Source: Chloroflexi bacterium HGW-Chloroflexi-3
GTDB taxonomy: Bacteria; Chloroflexota; Anaerolineae; Anaerolineales; Anaerolineaceae
Assembly: GCA_002842045.1 (NCBI GenBank)
Contig: PHBX01000011.1
Coordinates: forward strand, 1-64,000
Direction of reading: 5' to 3'
DNA: 64,000 nucleotides
The position numbers and the translations under genes were made by a program. The notes beneath the pieces are model-generated. The model was not told the DNA's origin and did no database searches. It saw only the letters and a list, made by a program, of their open reading frames with translations. Positions 42,947 to 53,144 of the stretch are shown piece after piece; the stretch's first letter is position 1, and every line of letters begins with the position of its first letter.

Positions 42947-43173
42947 ATAAGTTGTTGCCGGAAGTATAAAGTCTGGAATTTAAGATCAAAATTTATAGAA
43001 AATAATTTCTAAATCATACCATGTGAATGAGTGGCAATCGATCACCCAAAGTAACTGAATACCCAAAACCATAAGAAAAACCTTGAACATCTTTTTTTGT
43101 TAATTTCAGTGCGGCATGGAGTGAAAAGATGGTGCAGTAGTTTGATAATCTCTTTAGTTTGCAGATAACAATA

Positions 43174-43602
43174 TTATTTGAGTCTTCTCCCTCGGCGCAT
43201 GTGATCCGGAGAAAGTCTGGAAATACTTTCAAATGCATTTTTATACGAATTCACTTCCCAAATCCAAGTTTCTTGTATTTCGTATTTTGGATTGTAAAGG
43301 ATCCAGATTAAAAAATCCCAGTCATAATTTCTAGCTTTTCCAACAAGGGTAACCAAGCTGCCAGGTTTTCCACTTGGTCGATTCGCTTTCACCTGGCACC
43401 TTATTCCATTAATCTTAAAATCGAAACCTTTTTGAACTGCTGTTACTCATCGCATTACTACCCTGTATTCTTCTTGTGAACAACCTACTAACAAAGCTGC
43501 ATCAAATTCAGAAATTGCAGAAGTTATTGATGGAGCTACACCAAAATTCCGTTCCCATTCTAAAACTGCATTGATTAAATTGGTTCGTACATCAATTGAC
43601 AT
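43174..43602 (-). pseudogene. Gene of unknown family interrupted by an in-frame TGA
   Basis: One continuous frame from ATG 43602 to 43174 (142 codons) with a TGA at 43447-43449. Before it: RTNLINAVLEWERNFGVAPS and LVGCSQEEYRVVMR. After it: VTAVQKGFDFKINGIRCQVK, NRPSGKPGSLVTLVGKARNY, WDFLIWILYNPKYEIQE, RLSPDHMRRGRRL. The second half is a conserved-looking domain with a nuclease-like DFxxxxGxxxQVKANR pattern (Q-x-K core, as in restriction-enzyme folds); this assignment is tentative. Both halves are in the same frame, so a single nonsense change (for example GGA to TGA) broke it. Confidence 0.65.
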
Positions 43603-43788
43603 ACAATTATCTTTCAAATGAAAAATTTATTCTTTTTCTTGTTTCGGTAAAAAGGGTCGTAAACCAGGGAGAGAAAAATCTAAAGATTGTGTTGCGAGGT
43701 TTAGTAAATAATAAAGTATCATTACAATAAATAGGGGAAAAGAAACTGAAGCCTATTAATTTTTGGCAAAGGCTGTTAAAATTTAATA

Positions 43789-43920
43789 ATGATGTTTGAA
43801 AACCTTGATCTAAATGCCATAAAAGATGAAAATGCCCGTGAATTGATCCGGCAGTTATTGAATCTGGTGGAGAAATTATCAGCAGACTTACGAGATGCAC
43901 AAATCGAGATTCAACGATTT
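43789..43920 (+). pseudogene. Truncated N-terminus of an IS66-like transposase
   Basis: About 43 codons (MFENLDLNAIKDENARELI, then LLNLVEKLSADLRDAQIEIQR) match the leucine-zipper-like N-terminus found on IS66-type transposases. After position ~43920 the frame continues into unrelated residues and stops at 44007. No IS ends were found, so this is a remnant. Confidence 0.6.
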
Positions 43921-43983
43921 CGGGTTATAATAATTTCCTGCTGGAACCAGCGAAGGGGCACCGATAATACTTGCTGTTGCCTC

Positions 43984-44490
43984 TCAAAATTTTTCAAGTT
44001 CTATTAAATCAACTTCACTAATTGACAACCTGCTCATGTCATTTTTCATCTCAATCGACTTTCCTCTAACCATAAAATCTGCCTGATATGCCCATTTGAC
44101 TAAGAAAGTATCAATAACTTGAAAATAAGCCATATTACTAACAGTACCATGCCTGATTGAAGGATCATTAAGGTTGAAACAGAACCATGAATCATTTGGA
44201 CCACAATTACCTACTACAGCGGATGTAGCTTTATGAACAAAGGTTATAGCGTTAGAGCCATCTTTGTTGTAACTCAACATTGGAATTTGATTCGTACCAA
44301 CAAAAGCAGATGATGTATTCATAACGCCAGATTTATCTTCGTCGATCGATTGGGCAATCCAGGGATTATTGACCGGGTTGATACTCAAAGCAGTTGCATC
44401 GGCTGTAATGGAACTAACGATAAGAATAAAAACCAATATAATAATAAACACCCTAATCCTATTCATATTCATATTCATATTCATATTCAT
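43984..44490 (-). CDS. Secreted protein with tandem ATGAAT start repeat
   Basis: A 168-residue protein: five Met-Asn pairs, a signal segment (RIRVFIIILVFILIVSS), then a secreted domain with NPVNNPWIAQS, IPMLSYNKDGSNAITFVHK and the NCGPNDSWFC motif shared with the decayed gene at 38995-39890. The protein is short for a propeller-type family and may be truncated at its C-terminus (ends DLIELEKF). AAAGGAG lies directly against the first ATG, so the later ATGs at 6- or 12-nt spacing are better placed for initiation. Confidence 0.6.
   Translation of the reverse strand: MNMNMNMNMNRIRVFIIILVFILIVSSITADATALSINPVNNPWIAQSIDEDKSGVMNTSSAFVGTNQIPMLSYNKDGSNAITFVHKATSAVVGNCGPNDSWFCFNLNDPSIRHGTVSNMAYFQVIDTFLVKWAYQADFMVRGKSIEMKNDMSRLSISEVDLIELEKF
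44461..44490 (-). repeat. Hexanucleotide tandem repeat (ATGAAT x5) at a start codon
   Basis: Five perfect copies of ATTCAT on the plus strand. On the coding strand each gives Met-Asn and a new start codon in the same frame. Confidence 0.95.
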
Positions 44491-44917
44491 CTCCTTTGAT
44501 TGAAAGAAATTTGTGGAATAAAAAAATGTAAAAAAACTACTTTATGGAAAATTTTTTTGCATAGGATTTATCCAAAGTAGCTAGAACAAAAATATAATAA
44601 TGTACGGAGATGAAATTCGACGTCCTATAGTGTTATGTAAAATATGCAATTATGTAAAATTCAATATGCAATTTTCTAATCAACTATAAATTAAGTTTAA
44701 GATACAGTTCCTTGTTAATAAAAACTTTTGTTGAATTGTGGATTACATTGGATGTCAAGGTAAATTGGAAATGTTCTCCAAAATATCACATACAATAAAA
44801 TCAAATATAAAAACTGGTAAAATCATTTGAGCAATAAATCTATGTCTAAAAATTTCTGGCAATTTTTCAATATCATTGCTGAATAATTTTGAAGGATTTT
44901 ATTACTGAAAGGAAAAC
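44491..44917. other. AT-rich intergenic region upstream of polA
   Basis: About 430 bases without a gene. It holds two copies of TTATGTAAAA (44633, 44650) and two of AATATGCAATT (44641, 44663), a tandem arrangement of ~20-bp units that could bind a regulator. The polA promoter is presumably near 44800-44880 but no consensus box stands out. Confidence 0.55.
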
Positions 44918-47710
44918 ATGCCCCCAACCCTGTATTTAATTGATGGTCACGCACTTGCTTATCGAACTTTTTTTGCCATGTCATCCACCGGTGGGGATAC
45001 CATGCGAACATCCAAGGGGGAACCTACCGCTGCGATTTTTGGTTTTATGAGTGTTTTATTTCGTTTATTGGAAAAAGAAAAACCAGAATATCTGGCGGTT
45101 GCCTTTGATACCGGAAGAACTTTTCGCAATGATATTTTCCCGGATTACAAAGCCACACGTGCCAAAATGCCTGATGAACTCAAACAGCAAATTGAGCGTA
45201 TCAGAGAGATTATCGATGCGTTTGATATTCCTCGATTGGAAAAAGACAACGCTGAAGCAGATGATGTTTTAGGTACGATTGCTTATCAGGCCGTGGAAAA
45301 GGGTCTGGGTGTGAAAATCATCACCGGTGATCGGGATCTCTTGCAATTGGTGAATGAGCGTATTATCGTTAATCTCCCCGGCCGTTCCATGGCCGATGCA
45401 AAGGATTATTCAATCAATGATGTCATTCAAAAGATGGGAGTGCGACCGGATAAGGTCATTGAGTTAAAGGCACTGATGGGTGATTCATCTGATAATATCC
45501 CTGGTGTTCCAGGTGTTGGGGAGAAAACAGCTTTAAAACTATTGGAAGATTATAATTCGATTGAAGAAATCTATGCTCATCTGGATGATATCCCCCAGAA
45601 ATTCAAAACAAAACTGGAGAATGGGAAAGACCTTGCATTCACCAGCAAGGATTTAGCCAGAATCCGGACAGACATAGACATTGCACTTGATCTTGAAAAA
45701 TCCAGTACCGGACACCTAGAATTTAAGAAAGTTGAAAAGATTTTTCAACAGTTGGAATTCAGAACTTTGATTGGACGACTGCGAGATTTGGAAGCAAAAC
45801 ATGCAGAGTTTGGTCCATCGCAACAGCTTTTATTGTTTGGGGAACCGCTGGATAAGGTTGGCAATCTATCTTTATCGCAAATTGAGACTATTCTGGTTGA
45901 TACCAAAGAAAAATTAAGTGAATTAGAAGAAGAATTAGCGCAAGCAGAATTACTTAGTTTCGACACTGAGACAACAGATACCGATCCAATCAAAGCAAAA
46001 TTGGTTGGCATATCTATATCCACTGATGCTGCCAGGGGTTATTACATTCCGGTTGGTCATACCACTTCTGGAAAACAGCTGGGTCTTGATGCTGTTATAA
46101 AAGCTTTGCGACCTTACTTCGAAAACAAAAAAATTAAAAAAGTGGGCCACAATTTAAAATATGATGGGATGATGCTTTCGAAATATAGAATCTATGTCCA
46201 ACCGTATTTCTTCGATACCATGATCGCAGCCTGGCTGGTTGACCCGGGATACGCTGGATTTGGTCTGAAGGACCTGGCTGACCAATATTTGAATCTCCAA
46301 ATGACTCACATCGAAGATCTGATTGGAATTGGTAAGGCACAAATCAATATGGCTGATGTAGCCATTGATAAAGTAGCCGAATATGCAGCTGCTGATGCAG
46401 CTGTTCCCCTGGCATTGTTACCAGTTCTCAAAGAACTCATGGAAAAGAAAAACGCGATCAATGTCTTTGAAAAACTTGAAATGCCATTAATACCAGTTCT
46501 TGCAGATATGGAACAATCAGGCATCATGATTGATAAGAAATTCTTTTCAGACATGGAAAAAGAATTAAGTCAGCGGTTGGCAGAAATTGAGCAGGAAGTT
46601 CATAAACTGGTTGGTTATTCCTTCAATATTAACTCCACCCAGCAATTATCGGTTGCATTATTCGAAACATTGGGTTTGCAATCGCCGTTCAAGAAAAAGA
46701 CAGCCAGTGGACACTATTCCACCAATGCAACTGTTTTAGAAGAATTGCAAGGTAAACACACTGTGGTGGATTTAATGTTGGAATATCGCGAACTGTCCAA
46801 ATTACAGTCCACATACGTAAAAACCTTGCCAGAACAAGTTAATCCTGAAACAGGCAGGATACATACCTCATTCAGTCAGACGGTTGCTGTCACTGGTAGA
46901 TTGTCATCCTCCAACCCAAACCTGCAGAACATTCCAACCCGCACAGATTTGGGCAGAAAAGTGCGCTGTGGTTTTATTTCCAAATCAGGTTGTGGTATTC
47001 TGGCTGTGGATTATTCACAGGTAGAATTGAGAATCGTTGCGCATCTATCCCAGGATGAAGCGATGTTATCAGCCTTCAAAGCAAACCAGGATATTCATGC
47101 AACAACCGCGGCAGCCATTTATGAAGTGCCTCTGGAGAAAGTAACGAAAGAACAAAGAAGACATGCCAAGGCAATTAACTTTGGTTTAATTTATGGTATG
47201 AGCGCATTCGGTTTAAGCCGGTCAACTGGATTGACTTTATCAGAAGCGGAAAATTTTGTAAATGCGTATTTTAAGCGTTTTCCTCGGGTTAAGGAATATC
47301 TGGATGGCTTAAGGAAAATGGCGATGCAGCAAGGATATGTAGAAACGATGGTTGGAAGAAGACGCTACTTCCCTAATCTGGCAACAACTACGAATGTAAA
47401 TGCAAGAAACCAGCAAGAAAGAGAAGCAATCAATGCTCCAATTCAGGGCACTGCAGCTGATATTTTGAAAATTGCCATGATTAATTTGTCTTCTTCCTTG
47501 CAAAAATCAGGATTAAAGACGAAAATCTTACTACAGGTTCATGATGAATTATTATTAGAATGTCCTGAAGAAGAACGAAATGAGACTATAAGTTTAGTAC
47601 AAAATGTGATGGAAAATGCCTATCAACTAAGTATTCCATTATCAACAGAAGCTCGTTGGGGGTTTAATTGGGGTAGTCTTGAAGTAATAGACATAAAAGG
47701 TAAGGGTTAA
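44918..47710 (+). CDS. polA: DNA polymerase I
   Basis: A full-length 930-residue Pol I for Okazaki-fragment processing and repair. Domains: 5'-3' exonuclease (1-290, YLIDGHALAYRTFFA, ITGDRDLLQLV, GDSSDNIPGVPGVGEKTA); a 3'-5' exonuclease (about 325-510) that retains its acidic residues (FDTETTDTDP, GHNLKYDGMM, YAAADA), unlike the inactive version in many thermophiles; and the polymerase domain with VDYSQVELRIVAHLS, RRHAKAINFGLIYGMS and LLQVHDELLLE. AAAGGAAA precedes the ATG. The TPR gene begins 4 nt after its stop. Confidence 0.98.
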   Translation: MPPTLYLIDGHALAYRTFFAMSSTGGDTMRTSKGEPTAAIFGFMSVLFRLLEKEKPEYLAVAFDTGRTFRNDIFPDYKATRAKMPDELKQQIERIREIIDAFDIPRLEKDNAEADDVLGTIAYQAVEKGLGVKIITGDRDLLQLVNERIIVNLPGRSMADAKDYSINDVIQKMGVRPDKVIELKALMGDSSDNIPGVPGVGEKTALKLLEDYNSIEEIYAHLDDIPQKFKTKLENGKDLAFTSKDLARIRTDIDIALDLEKSSTGHLEFKKVEKIFQQLEFRTLIGRLRDLEAKHAEFGPSQQLLLFGEPLDKVGNLSLSQIETILVDTKEKLSELEEELAQAELLSFDTETTDTDPIKAKLVGISISTDAARGYYIPVGHTTSGKQLGLDAVIKALRPYFENKKIKKVGHNLKYDGMMLSKYRIYVQPYFFDTMIAAWLVDPGYAGFGLKDLADQYLNLQMTHIEDLIGIGKAQINMADVAIDKVAEYAAADAAVPLALLPVLKELMEKKNAINVFEKLEMPLIPVLADMEQSGIMIDKKFFSDMEKELSQRLAEIEQEVHKLVGYSFNINSTQQLSVALFETLGLQSPFKKKTASGHYSTNATVLEELQGKHTVVDLMLEYRELSKLQSTYVKTLPEQVNPETGRIHTSFSQTVAVTGRLSSSNPNLQNIPTRTDLGRKVRCGFISKSGCGILAVDYSQVELRIVAHLSQDEAMLSAFKANQDIHATTAAAIYEVPLEKVTKEQRRHAKAINFGLIYGMSAFGLSRSTGLTLSEAENFVNAYFKRFPRVKEYLDGLRKMAMQQGYVETMVGRRRYFPNLATTTNVNARNQQEREAINAPIQGTAADILKIAMINLSSSLQKSGLKTKILLQVHDELLLECPEEERNETISLVQNVMENAYQLSIPLSTEARWGFNWGSLEVIDIKGKG

Positions 47711-47714
47711 GGAT

Positions 47715-50051
47715 ATGAGTGGAGATCAACAAGCATTTCTTACAGCAATGAATCAAGGGCATTCTGCCGCGTGGGATCAGAACTGGTCTGAAGCCGTAAA
47801 TCATTATCGGGTTGCTTTAGAGCAATTTCCTGATGATCCAATGGCATTGATCAGTATTGGTTTGGCATTGTTGGAAATGCAGGATTTTGAAGGCGCTTTA
47901 ATGCACTATCAAAAAGTTTCCTCCATTTCGCCTAATGATCCTGTTCCTTACGAAAAAATGGCTTATATCTATGAGAGTATGGGCAGAATTAAGGATACGG
48001 TGAAAATTGGAATGCAAGCCGCAGAGATGCAACTACGTTCGAAGGATGTAGAAAAGTCAATTGAATCCTGGCAGCATGTGATTGGGTTAGAACCTGAGAA
48101 CTTAAATGCCCGAACGCGACTGGCGATGATTTATGACAAAATGGGCAAGAAAACAGAAGCTGCAGGAGAGTATCTGGCTGCAGCAAGCTTAATGCAAACT
48201 GTTGGTGATAATCAAAAAGCTATTCAGGCTGTACGATATTGCCTTCAAATTTGTCCTGATAATATTGATGTGCAAAACGCAATGAAATTGTTGAAATCCA
48301 ATCAGCGCTTGCCCAAACCTGTAAGAACCAAATCGGAAAAACCGATGCATCAAGTTCGGTTAGCAAATATTCAACAATTACAGAGCTCCGACACTTCCGA
48401 GACTGAATCAAGAATGGATCCTGTAGCCGAAACCAGACAAAGCGCTTTGGAGGAGTTGGCCACTATGTTGTTTGATTCAAACGATAGTGATTCGGGATCA
48501 ACGGGAAAACGAGGTATTGCTGCATTAACACGCGGTACAGGTGGTTTATCGTTGGAGCAGTCAGAGAGAACAAGAATCCTCTTACATCTAGGCCACGCAA
48601 TTGATCTACAATCTGGTGGTAATGAGAAACGCGCAGCGGAAGAGCTTCAAAGAGTTCTGGATATCGGGTTGGAAAAAACCTCAGTGTATTTCATTCTGGG
48701 TCTGTTTCTGGTAGATGACAATCCACAGAAAGCCTTAAAATATTTACATAACGCGTTACGCCGAAAAGAATATGCAATTGCCTCCTATCTGCTCATCGGT
48801 AAAATCAATGAAAAACAGGATAATTTGCAGAATGCCACAACAGCTTATTTACAAGCGTATCGCTTCGCTGACCTGATGACAGTGTCGGAAGAATATGTGG
48901 ATGAACTGAAGCAGTTGTATGAACCAATTCTAGAAGCACAACAGCATGAAACCAATCCAAAAAATCTCATGGCAGTATGCCAGAATGTTCGATCGCAATT
49001 GATGCGGGCAGATTGGCGGGAATACTTAAAGAAAGCACGTGCTCAAATGCCGGCTGTCAGTGAGGATAATCCGCCTGTTCCATTAATTGAAATGTTGCTT
49101 CACTCCCGCTCTGGACAGGTTGTGGAAACCCTGGCAAATGTTCGTGAATTGACCCAACGGAGTTTTTATCGATCCGCCATGGAGGAAGCATTCCACGCTT
49201 TGCAATTTGCGCCGACATATATGCCACTTCACATTCAAATTGGGGAACTGCTGGCTAAAAGTGGCCAGGTTGAAGACGCGATCAAAAAATATTTGCTGAT
49301 TTCTGAACTTTATGGAGTGCGCGGAGAATCCGATCAGTCTATTCGGGTATTGAAAAAAGTTACTGAATTCGCCCCCATGGACTTATCCATTCGCAATAAA
49401 CTAATTGAGCTATTGAGCAATAGTAATCAAATTGATGAAGCGATTCATGAATACCTGGAAATGGGAGAGATCTATTACCGATTGGCTGACTTGGATAAAG
49501 CCAGACAATCGTATTTATTGGCATTACGTCTGGCACAACAATCACGCACTAATCGTAAGTGGGCTGTGCAGATATTAACAAAAATTGCAGATATTGATAT
49601 GCAAAGACTGGATTGGCGACAGGCCTTGCGAATTTTTGAGCAATTACGATCCCTTCAACCTGAAGATAAAACCTCGCGTGTTCAATTGATTGATATTAAT
49701 ATGCGTCTGGGACAATTACCAGCTGCATTAAAAGAAATTGATGATTTCGTGAAAATATTAGAAGAGAGCCAAAAAACGAAAGAAGTCGTTCAATTTCTGA
49801 ACGAATTACTCAAAGAACACCCAGAACATATTCATATTCGGAAACGCTTAATGGATGCGTTTATCCGTTATGGACATACTTCAAAAGCGATCCAACAAAT
49901 GGATAAAATGGCTGATCAACTCCTGGATTCCGGAGATAGACGTAGTGCAATAGAGATGGTGGAAGCTATCATCGCTATGAATCCACCTAATTCAAACCAA
50001 TACCGCCAGCTTTTACAACAAATAAAATCTGAAGGTAATGGACAAGCATAA
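47715..50051 (+). CDS. Large TPR-repeat protein
   Basis: A 778-residue protein with two blocks of tetratricopeptide repeats: N-terminal (10-200: AVNHYRVALEQFPDDPMALISIG, ALMHYQKVSSISPNDPVPYEKMA) and C-terminal (about 470-770: ALQFAPTYMPLHIQIGELLAKSG, ARQSYLLALRLAQQ). A Ser/Thr-rich linker (about 200-275) lies between. No signal peptide or membrane helix, so cytoplasmic scaffold or assembly factor. Coupled to polA by a 4-nt gap. Confidence 0.8.
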   Translation: MSGDQQAFLTAMNQGHSAAWDQNWSEAVNHYRVALEQFPDDPMALISIGLALLEMQDFEGALMHYQKVSSISPNDPVPYEKMAYIYESMGRIKDTVKIGMQAAEMQLRSKDVEKSIESWQHVIGLEPENLNARTRLAMIYDKMGKKTEAAGEYLAAASLMQTVGDNQKAIQAVRYCLQICPDNIDVQNAMKLLKSNQRLPKPVRTKSEKPMHQVRLANIQQLQSSDTSETESRMDPVAETRQSALEELATMLFDSNDSDSGSTGKRGIAALTRGTGGLSLEQSERTRILLHLGHAIDLQSGGNEKRAAEELQRVLDIGLEKTSVYFILGLFLVDDNPQKALKYLHNALRRKEYAIASYLLIGKINEKQDNLQNATTAYLQAYRFADLMTVSEEYVDELKQLYEPILEAQQHETNPKNLMAVCQNVRSQLMRADWREYLKKARAQMPAVSEDNPPVPLIEMLLHSRSGQVVETLANVRELTQRSFYRSAMEEAFHALQFAPTYMPLHIQIGELLAKSGQVEDAIKKYLLISELYGVRGESDQSIRVLKKVTEFAPMDLSIRNKLIELLSNSNQIDEAIHEYLEMGEIYYRLADLDKARQSYLLALRLAQQSRTNRKWAVQILTKIADIDMQRLDWRQALRIFEQLRSLQPEDKTSRVQLIDINMRLGQLPAALKEIDDFVKILEESQKTKEVVQFLNELLKEHPEHIHIRKRLMDAFIRYGHTSKAIQQMDKMADQLLDSGDRRSAIEMVEAIIAMNPPNSNQYRQLLQQIKSEGNGQA

Positions 50052-50076
50052 AGTCGAGGTTCGTTTGTCAATTGGA

Positions 50077-50955
50077 TTACGGAGCATCGAACCTTAAGTA
50101 AATGCTGCCCCAAAAAGAATTTTCAAAATCATCTGTACATTCCGATGCGGTTAGGTTCGTAATCATTTCACCAATATTTCCTACTTTAACACTATAGATC
50201 GATCCAGGTGTCATGGTAAAGTCTGCGTAACCCAGACTGATTTCGGGATAAAAACCAGTAAAGAAAGTATCCTGTCCTGTTGACCACGTGACGGTTATGC
50301 GTGCGTCAGGTATTGGCTCACCTTCTGTATCAAAGACTTCCACCTGGATTAACGATTCGCTGTATGATGCATTACAAATGATTTCATTTTCGGTTAATTG
50401 GAAAGGTAGATCTAAACTGAGATTTGGTGTAGGGCTATTTTGTACAATTGCAGTAGATTGTTGGCGCGTGGGTTGCGGAGTCATAGCTGTCGACTGAGTT
50501 TCATCTATGCTTTCCGAGGGTAGCATTGTTTCTACTGGAGACGAGGTGGATGATACTTGTTCATTGGCAGGGGATTCATCCGTGGATTGAGAAGACACTA
50601 TGGGTTGGGCGAGAGGATTTTGTATCACCTGGGCTAAATTCAGTAAGACCTGTGCATCACTTTTCGTTTGGCTTCGTCTGGATTGTTGGATTAATTGCCC
50701 GGCGATATCATCATCGCGCAATAACCCCAATCGCGCAGACGCTCTTCCCAGGTCCTGGTTAGATTGAAAAGCCATGGCAATCATCAGTCGATAACGATCC
50801 TTATCTGTGGAGTTGAGTGTTTCTGGGGGAACGTTGGAATATTGAACTGGCAGGATTACCATCGTTAGGACAAAACCTATTGCTAATCCCAGTAATAAAC
50901 CGGTTAACAAGTAATACGGCGGTTGGCGTCTTTCTTTCTGAAATCTGGAGTTCAT
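50077..50955 (-). CDS. Membrane-anchored protein with Ser/Thr-rich linker
   Basis: A 292-residue protein: one N-terminal transmembrane helix (15-36), a helical segment (YRLMIAMAFQSNQDLGRASARLGLL), a long Ser/Thr/Pro/Gln linker (about 120-190) and a C-terminal beta domain (EVFDTEGEPIPDARITVTWSTG, Ig-like). The helical segment resembles that of the upstream 115-residue gene, which it overlaps by 4 nt (ATGA). Unknown function. Confidence 0.68.
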   Translation of the reverse strand: MNSRFQKERRQPPYYLLTGLLLGLAIGFVLTMVILPVQYSNVPPETLNSTDKDRYRLMIAMAFQSNQDLGRASARLGLLRDDDIAGQLIQQSRRSQTKSDAQVLLNLAQVIQNPLAQPIVSSQSTDESPANEQVSSTSSPVETMLPSESIDETQSTAMTPQPTRQQSTAIVQNSPTPNLSLDLPFQLTENEIICNASYSESLIQVEVFDTEGEPIPDARITVTWSTGQDTFFTGFYPEISLGYADFTMTPGSIYSVKVGNIGEMITNLTASECTDDFENSFWGSIYLRFDAP

Positions 50956-51299
50956 GGCACCTCCGTTGAATTTTCAGGAATCTGGAAGACTTGAGCCAAA
51001 ATCGCCAATTTTTCTAGATCTTCACGACTATATTCGAGATTTTCAGCAACAATAATGGCTTTTTGAATGTATCGTAATGGATGTTCATCCCCTAATAAAA
51101 CCAATTGACTGGTTGTGTATTCAAGGTTTTGATGTTGTTCGAACGATTCTGCTGCCATCAGCACATAATCAGCCAGATAATCACTGCGAAGGTTCGATAG
51201 TTGTGTAGTTCCTATGGAAGCAGGAGTACGTACCCAACCAAAATAGAAGCCGATCAGTAAACCAATCAGAATTGTTAGGAAAAACCAGAAAAAACGCAA
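50952..51299 (-). CDS. Small membrane-anchored helical protein
   Basis: A 115-residue protein with one transmembrane helix (5-24) and an extracytoplasmic helical domain (DYLADYVLMAAESFEQHQNL, TTSQLVLLGDEHPLRYIQKA). The pattern repeats in the downstream gene, so the two are likely paralogues that act together. Unknown function. Confidence 0.65.
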   Translation of the reverse strand: MRFFWFFLTILIGLLIGFYFGWVRTPASIGTTQLSNLRSDYLADYVLMAAESFEQHQNLEYTTSQLVLLGDEHPLRYIQKAIIVAENLEYSREDLEKLAILAQVFQIPENSTEVP

Positions 51300-51315
51300 T
51301 TTGCGGTTAATATTT

Positions 51316-52971
51316 TCAACCTTTCAGCATTGGGATGATTATTCCATGTTTTTTTGCTGCATCAATGGCTATATTATAACCAGCATCTGCATGACGTACC
51401 ACTCCCATTCCTGGATCGGTGGTCAGAACGCGTTCCATTCGTTTAGCTGCTTCAGGTGTACCATCGGCGACAATAACCATACCTGCGTGTTGACTATATC
51501 CAATACCAACACCACCACCATGGTGGAAGGATACCCAGGTTGCTCCACCAACTGCATTAATCATCAAATTGAGGATCGGCCAATCGCTGATTGCATCACT
51601 ACCATCCAGCATGGACTCGGTTTCACGATTCGGTGATGCAACTGATCCGGCATCCAAATGATCTCTGCCAATAACAATGGGGGCTTTCACAATCCCTTTA
51701 GCTACCAGTTCGTTAAATTTAAGTCCTGCTTTTAACCGCTCGCCATATCCCAACCAGCAAATTCGGGAGGGCAATCCCTGGAACGGAACTCTTTCTCTGG
51801 CTAATTTCAACCAACGTTGTAGGTGTTCATCCTCTGGGAAAAGTTCTGCAATTGCTTCATCAGTTCGGTAAATATCTTCTGGGTCACCTGAAAGAGCAAC
51901 CCAGCGGAAGGGACCTTTGCCTTCACAAAAGAGTGGACGGATATAGGCAGGTACAAAACCTGGGAAATCAAAAGCATGTTTTACACCATTATCAAATGCT
52001 CTTTGGCGAATATTATTTCCGTAATCAAAAACTTCAGCTCCACGGCGCTGAAATTCCAGCATGGCTTCCACATGTCTGGACATTGAATTTAATGATTGAT
52101 GGGCATATTCCTGTGGGTCTTTGGCTTTCAACTCCGCAGCATCTTCCACGGAAAAACCAGAAGGTACATACATCATTACATCATGTGCTGAAGTTTGATC
52201 CGTAACTACATCAGGTGTTATACCTCGCAGAACTAATTCCGGAAAGATATCAGCAGCATTTCCGATTAATCCAACTGAAAGAGGTTTTTCCTGTTCTATG
52301 GCTTCCTCAACCAGCGTCATTGCTTCTTCCAAGGTGTCCACCACCACATCTACATACCCAATTTGTTTTCGGCGATGAGCACGATCGGGATCGACTTCCA
52401 CACACAATCCTACCCCTTCATTCATCGTAATTGCCAGCGGTTGTGCTCCACCCATACCTCCCAAACCAGCAGTTAACACAAATTTTCCTTTGAGAGAAGC
52501 CCAACCTTTTTGAGCGGCTAAGGCTCCCAGTGTTTCGTATGTACCTTGAAGGATACCCTGAGTTCCTATGTAAATCCAGGATCCAGCAGTCATCTGACCA
52601 TACATGATTAACCCTTTTCGGGATAATTCGTCAAAATGGGATTGAGTAGCCCAAAAAGGAACCAGATTTGAATTAGCGATTAGAACCCTTGGAGCGTCCG
52701 GATGTGATTGAAATACTACCACCGGTTTTCCAGACTGGACCAATAAAGTCTGGTCATTCTCTAAATTCTTAAGCGATTCAAGGATTGCTTCAAAGGATTC
52801 CCAATCTCTTGCAGCCTGACCATTCCCTCCATACACAATCAGTTCTTCCGGTTTCTCTGCCACTTCCGGATCAAGATTATTCTGAATCATTCGATACGCG
52901 GCTTCTGTCAACCAGGATTTGCAGGTTAATTCAGCTCCTCTGGGTGCTCTAATCGTACGTGGATTCGACAT
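51316..52971 (-). CDS. hutU: Urocanate hydratase (urocanase)
   Basis: A 551-residue NAD-dependent enzyme of histidine breakdown, converting urocanate to imidazolonepropionate. Family marks: [32 protein letters not shown], the NAD-binding GLIGNAADI, the active-site Cys region [11 protein letters not shown], and the C-terminal [31 protein letters not shown] lies before the ATG. The other hut genes are not in the window; the next genes downstream are two small membrane proteins. Confidence 0.97.
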   Translation of the reverse strand: MSNPRTIRAPRGAELTCKSWLTEAAYRMIQNNLDPEVAEKPEELIVYGGNGQAARDWESFEAILESLKNLENDQTLLVQSGKPVVVFQSHPDAPRVLIANSNLVPFWATQSHFDELSRKGLIMYGQMTAGSWIYIGTQGILQGTYETLGALAAQKGWASLKGKFVLTAGLGGMGGAQPLAITMNEGVGLCVEVDPDRAHRRKQIGYVDVVVDTLEEAMTLVEEAIEQEKPLSVGLIGNAADIFPELVLRGITPDVVTDQTSAHDVMMYVPSGFSVEDAAELKAKDPQEYAHQSLNSMSRHVEAMLEFQRRGAEVFDYGNNIRQRAFDNGVKHAFDFPGFVPAYIRPLFCEGKGPFRWVALSGDPEDIYRTDEAIAELFPEDEHLQRWLKLARERVPFQGLPSRICWLGYGERLKAGLKFNELVAKGIVKAPIVIGRDHLDAGSVASPNRETESMLDGSDAISDWPILNLMINAVGGATWVSFHHGGGVGIGYSQHAGMVIVADGTPEAAKRMERVLTTDPGMGVVRHADAGYNIAIDAAKKHGIIIPMLKG

Positions 52972-53078
52972 ATACTTCCTCCTGTTTGGATGATCAATGT
53001 TAATTATAGTATGGGATTAAAACATTCACAGACGGATTGCTTTCCCAATGAAACAAAATCTGAAGTGAAAGGATGTTA

Positions 53079-53113
53079 ACAAAAACAGCTTATCAGGCTG
53101 CTTCTGTTTTTGA
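53079..53113 (-). terminator. Probable terminator of the CBS gene
   Basis: AAAAACAG/CTGTTTTT stem with an internal AGC/GCT pair, ending in TTTTTGTT on the minus strand. Confidence 0.6.
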
Positions 53114-53144
53114 ATATTTTATTTATTACCACAAGGAAGGTTTG

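Noticed and set aside
43607..43900. Minus-strand ORF of 97 codons
   Set aside because: Antisense to the transposase remnant, no SD, no recognisable pattern.
44461..44490. CRISPR-like tandem repeat
   Set aside because: Units are 6 bp with no spacers; it is a simple microsatellite within a start region.
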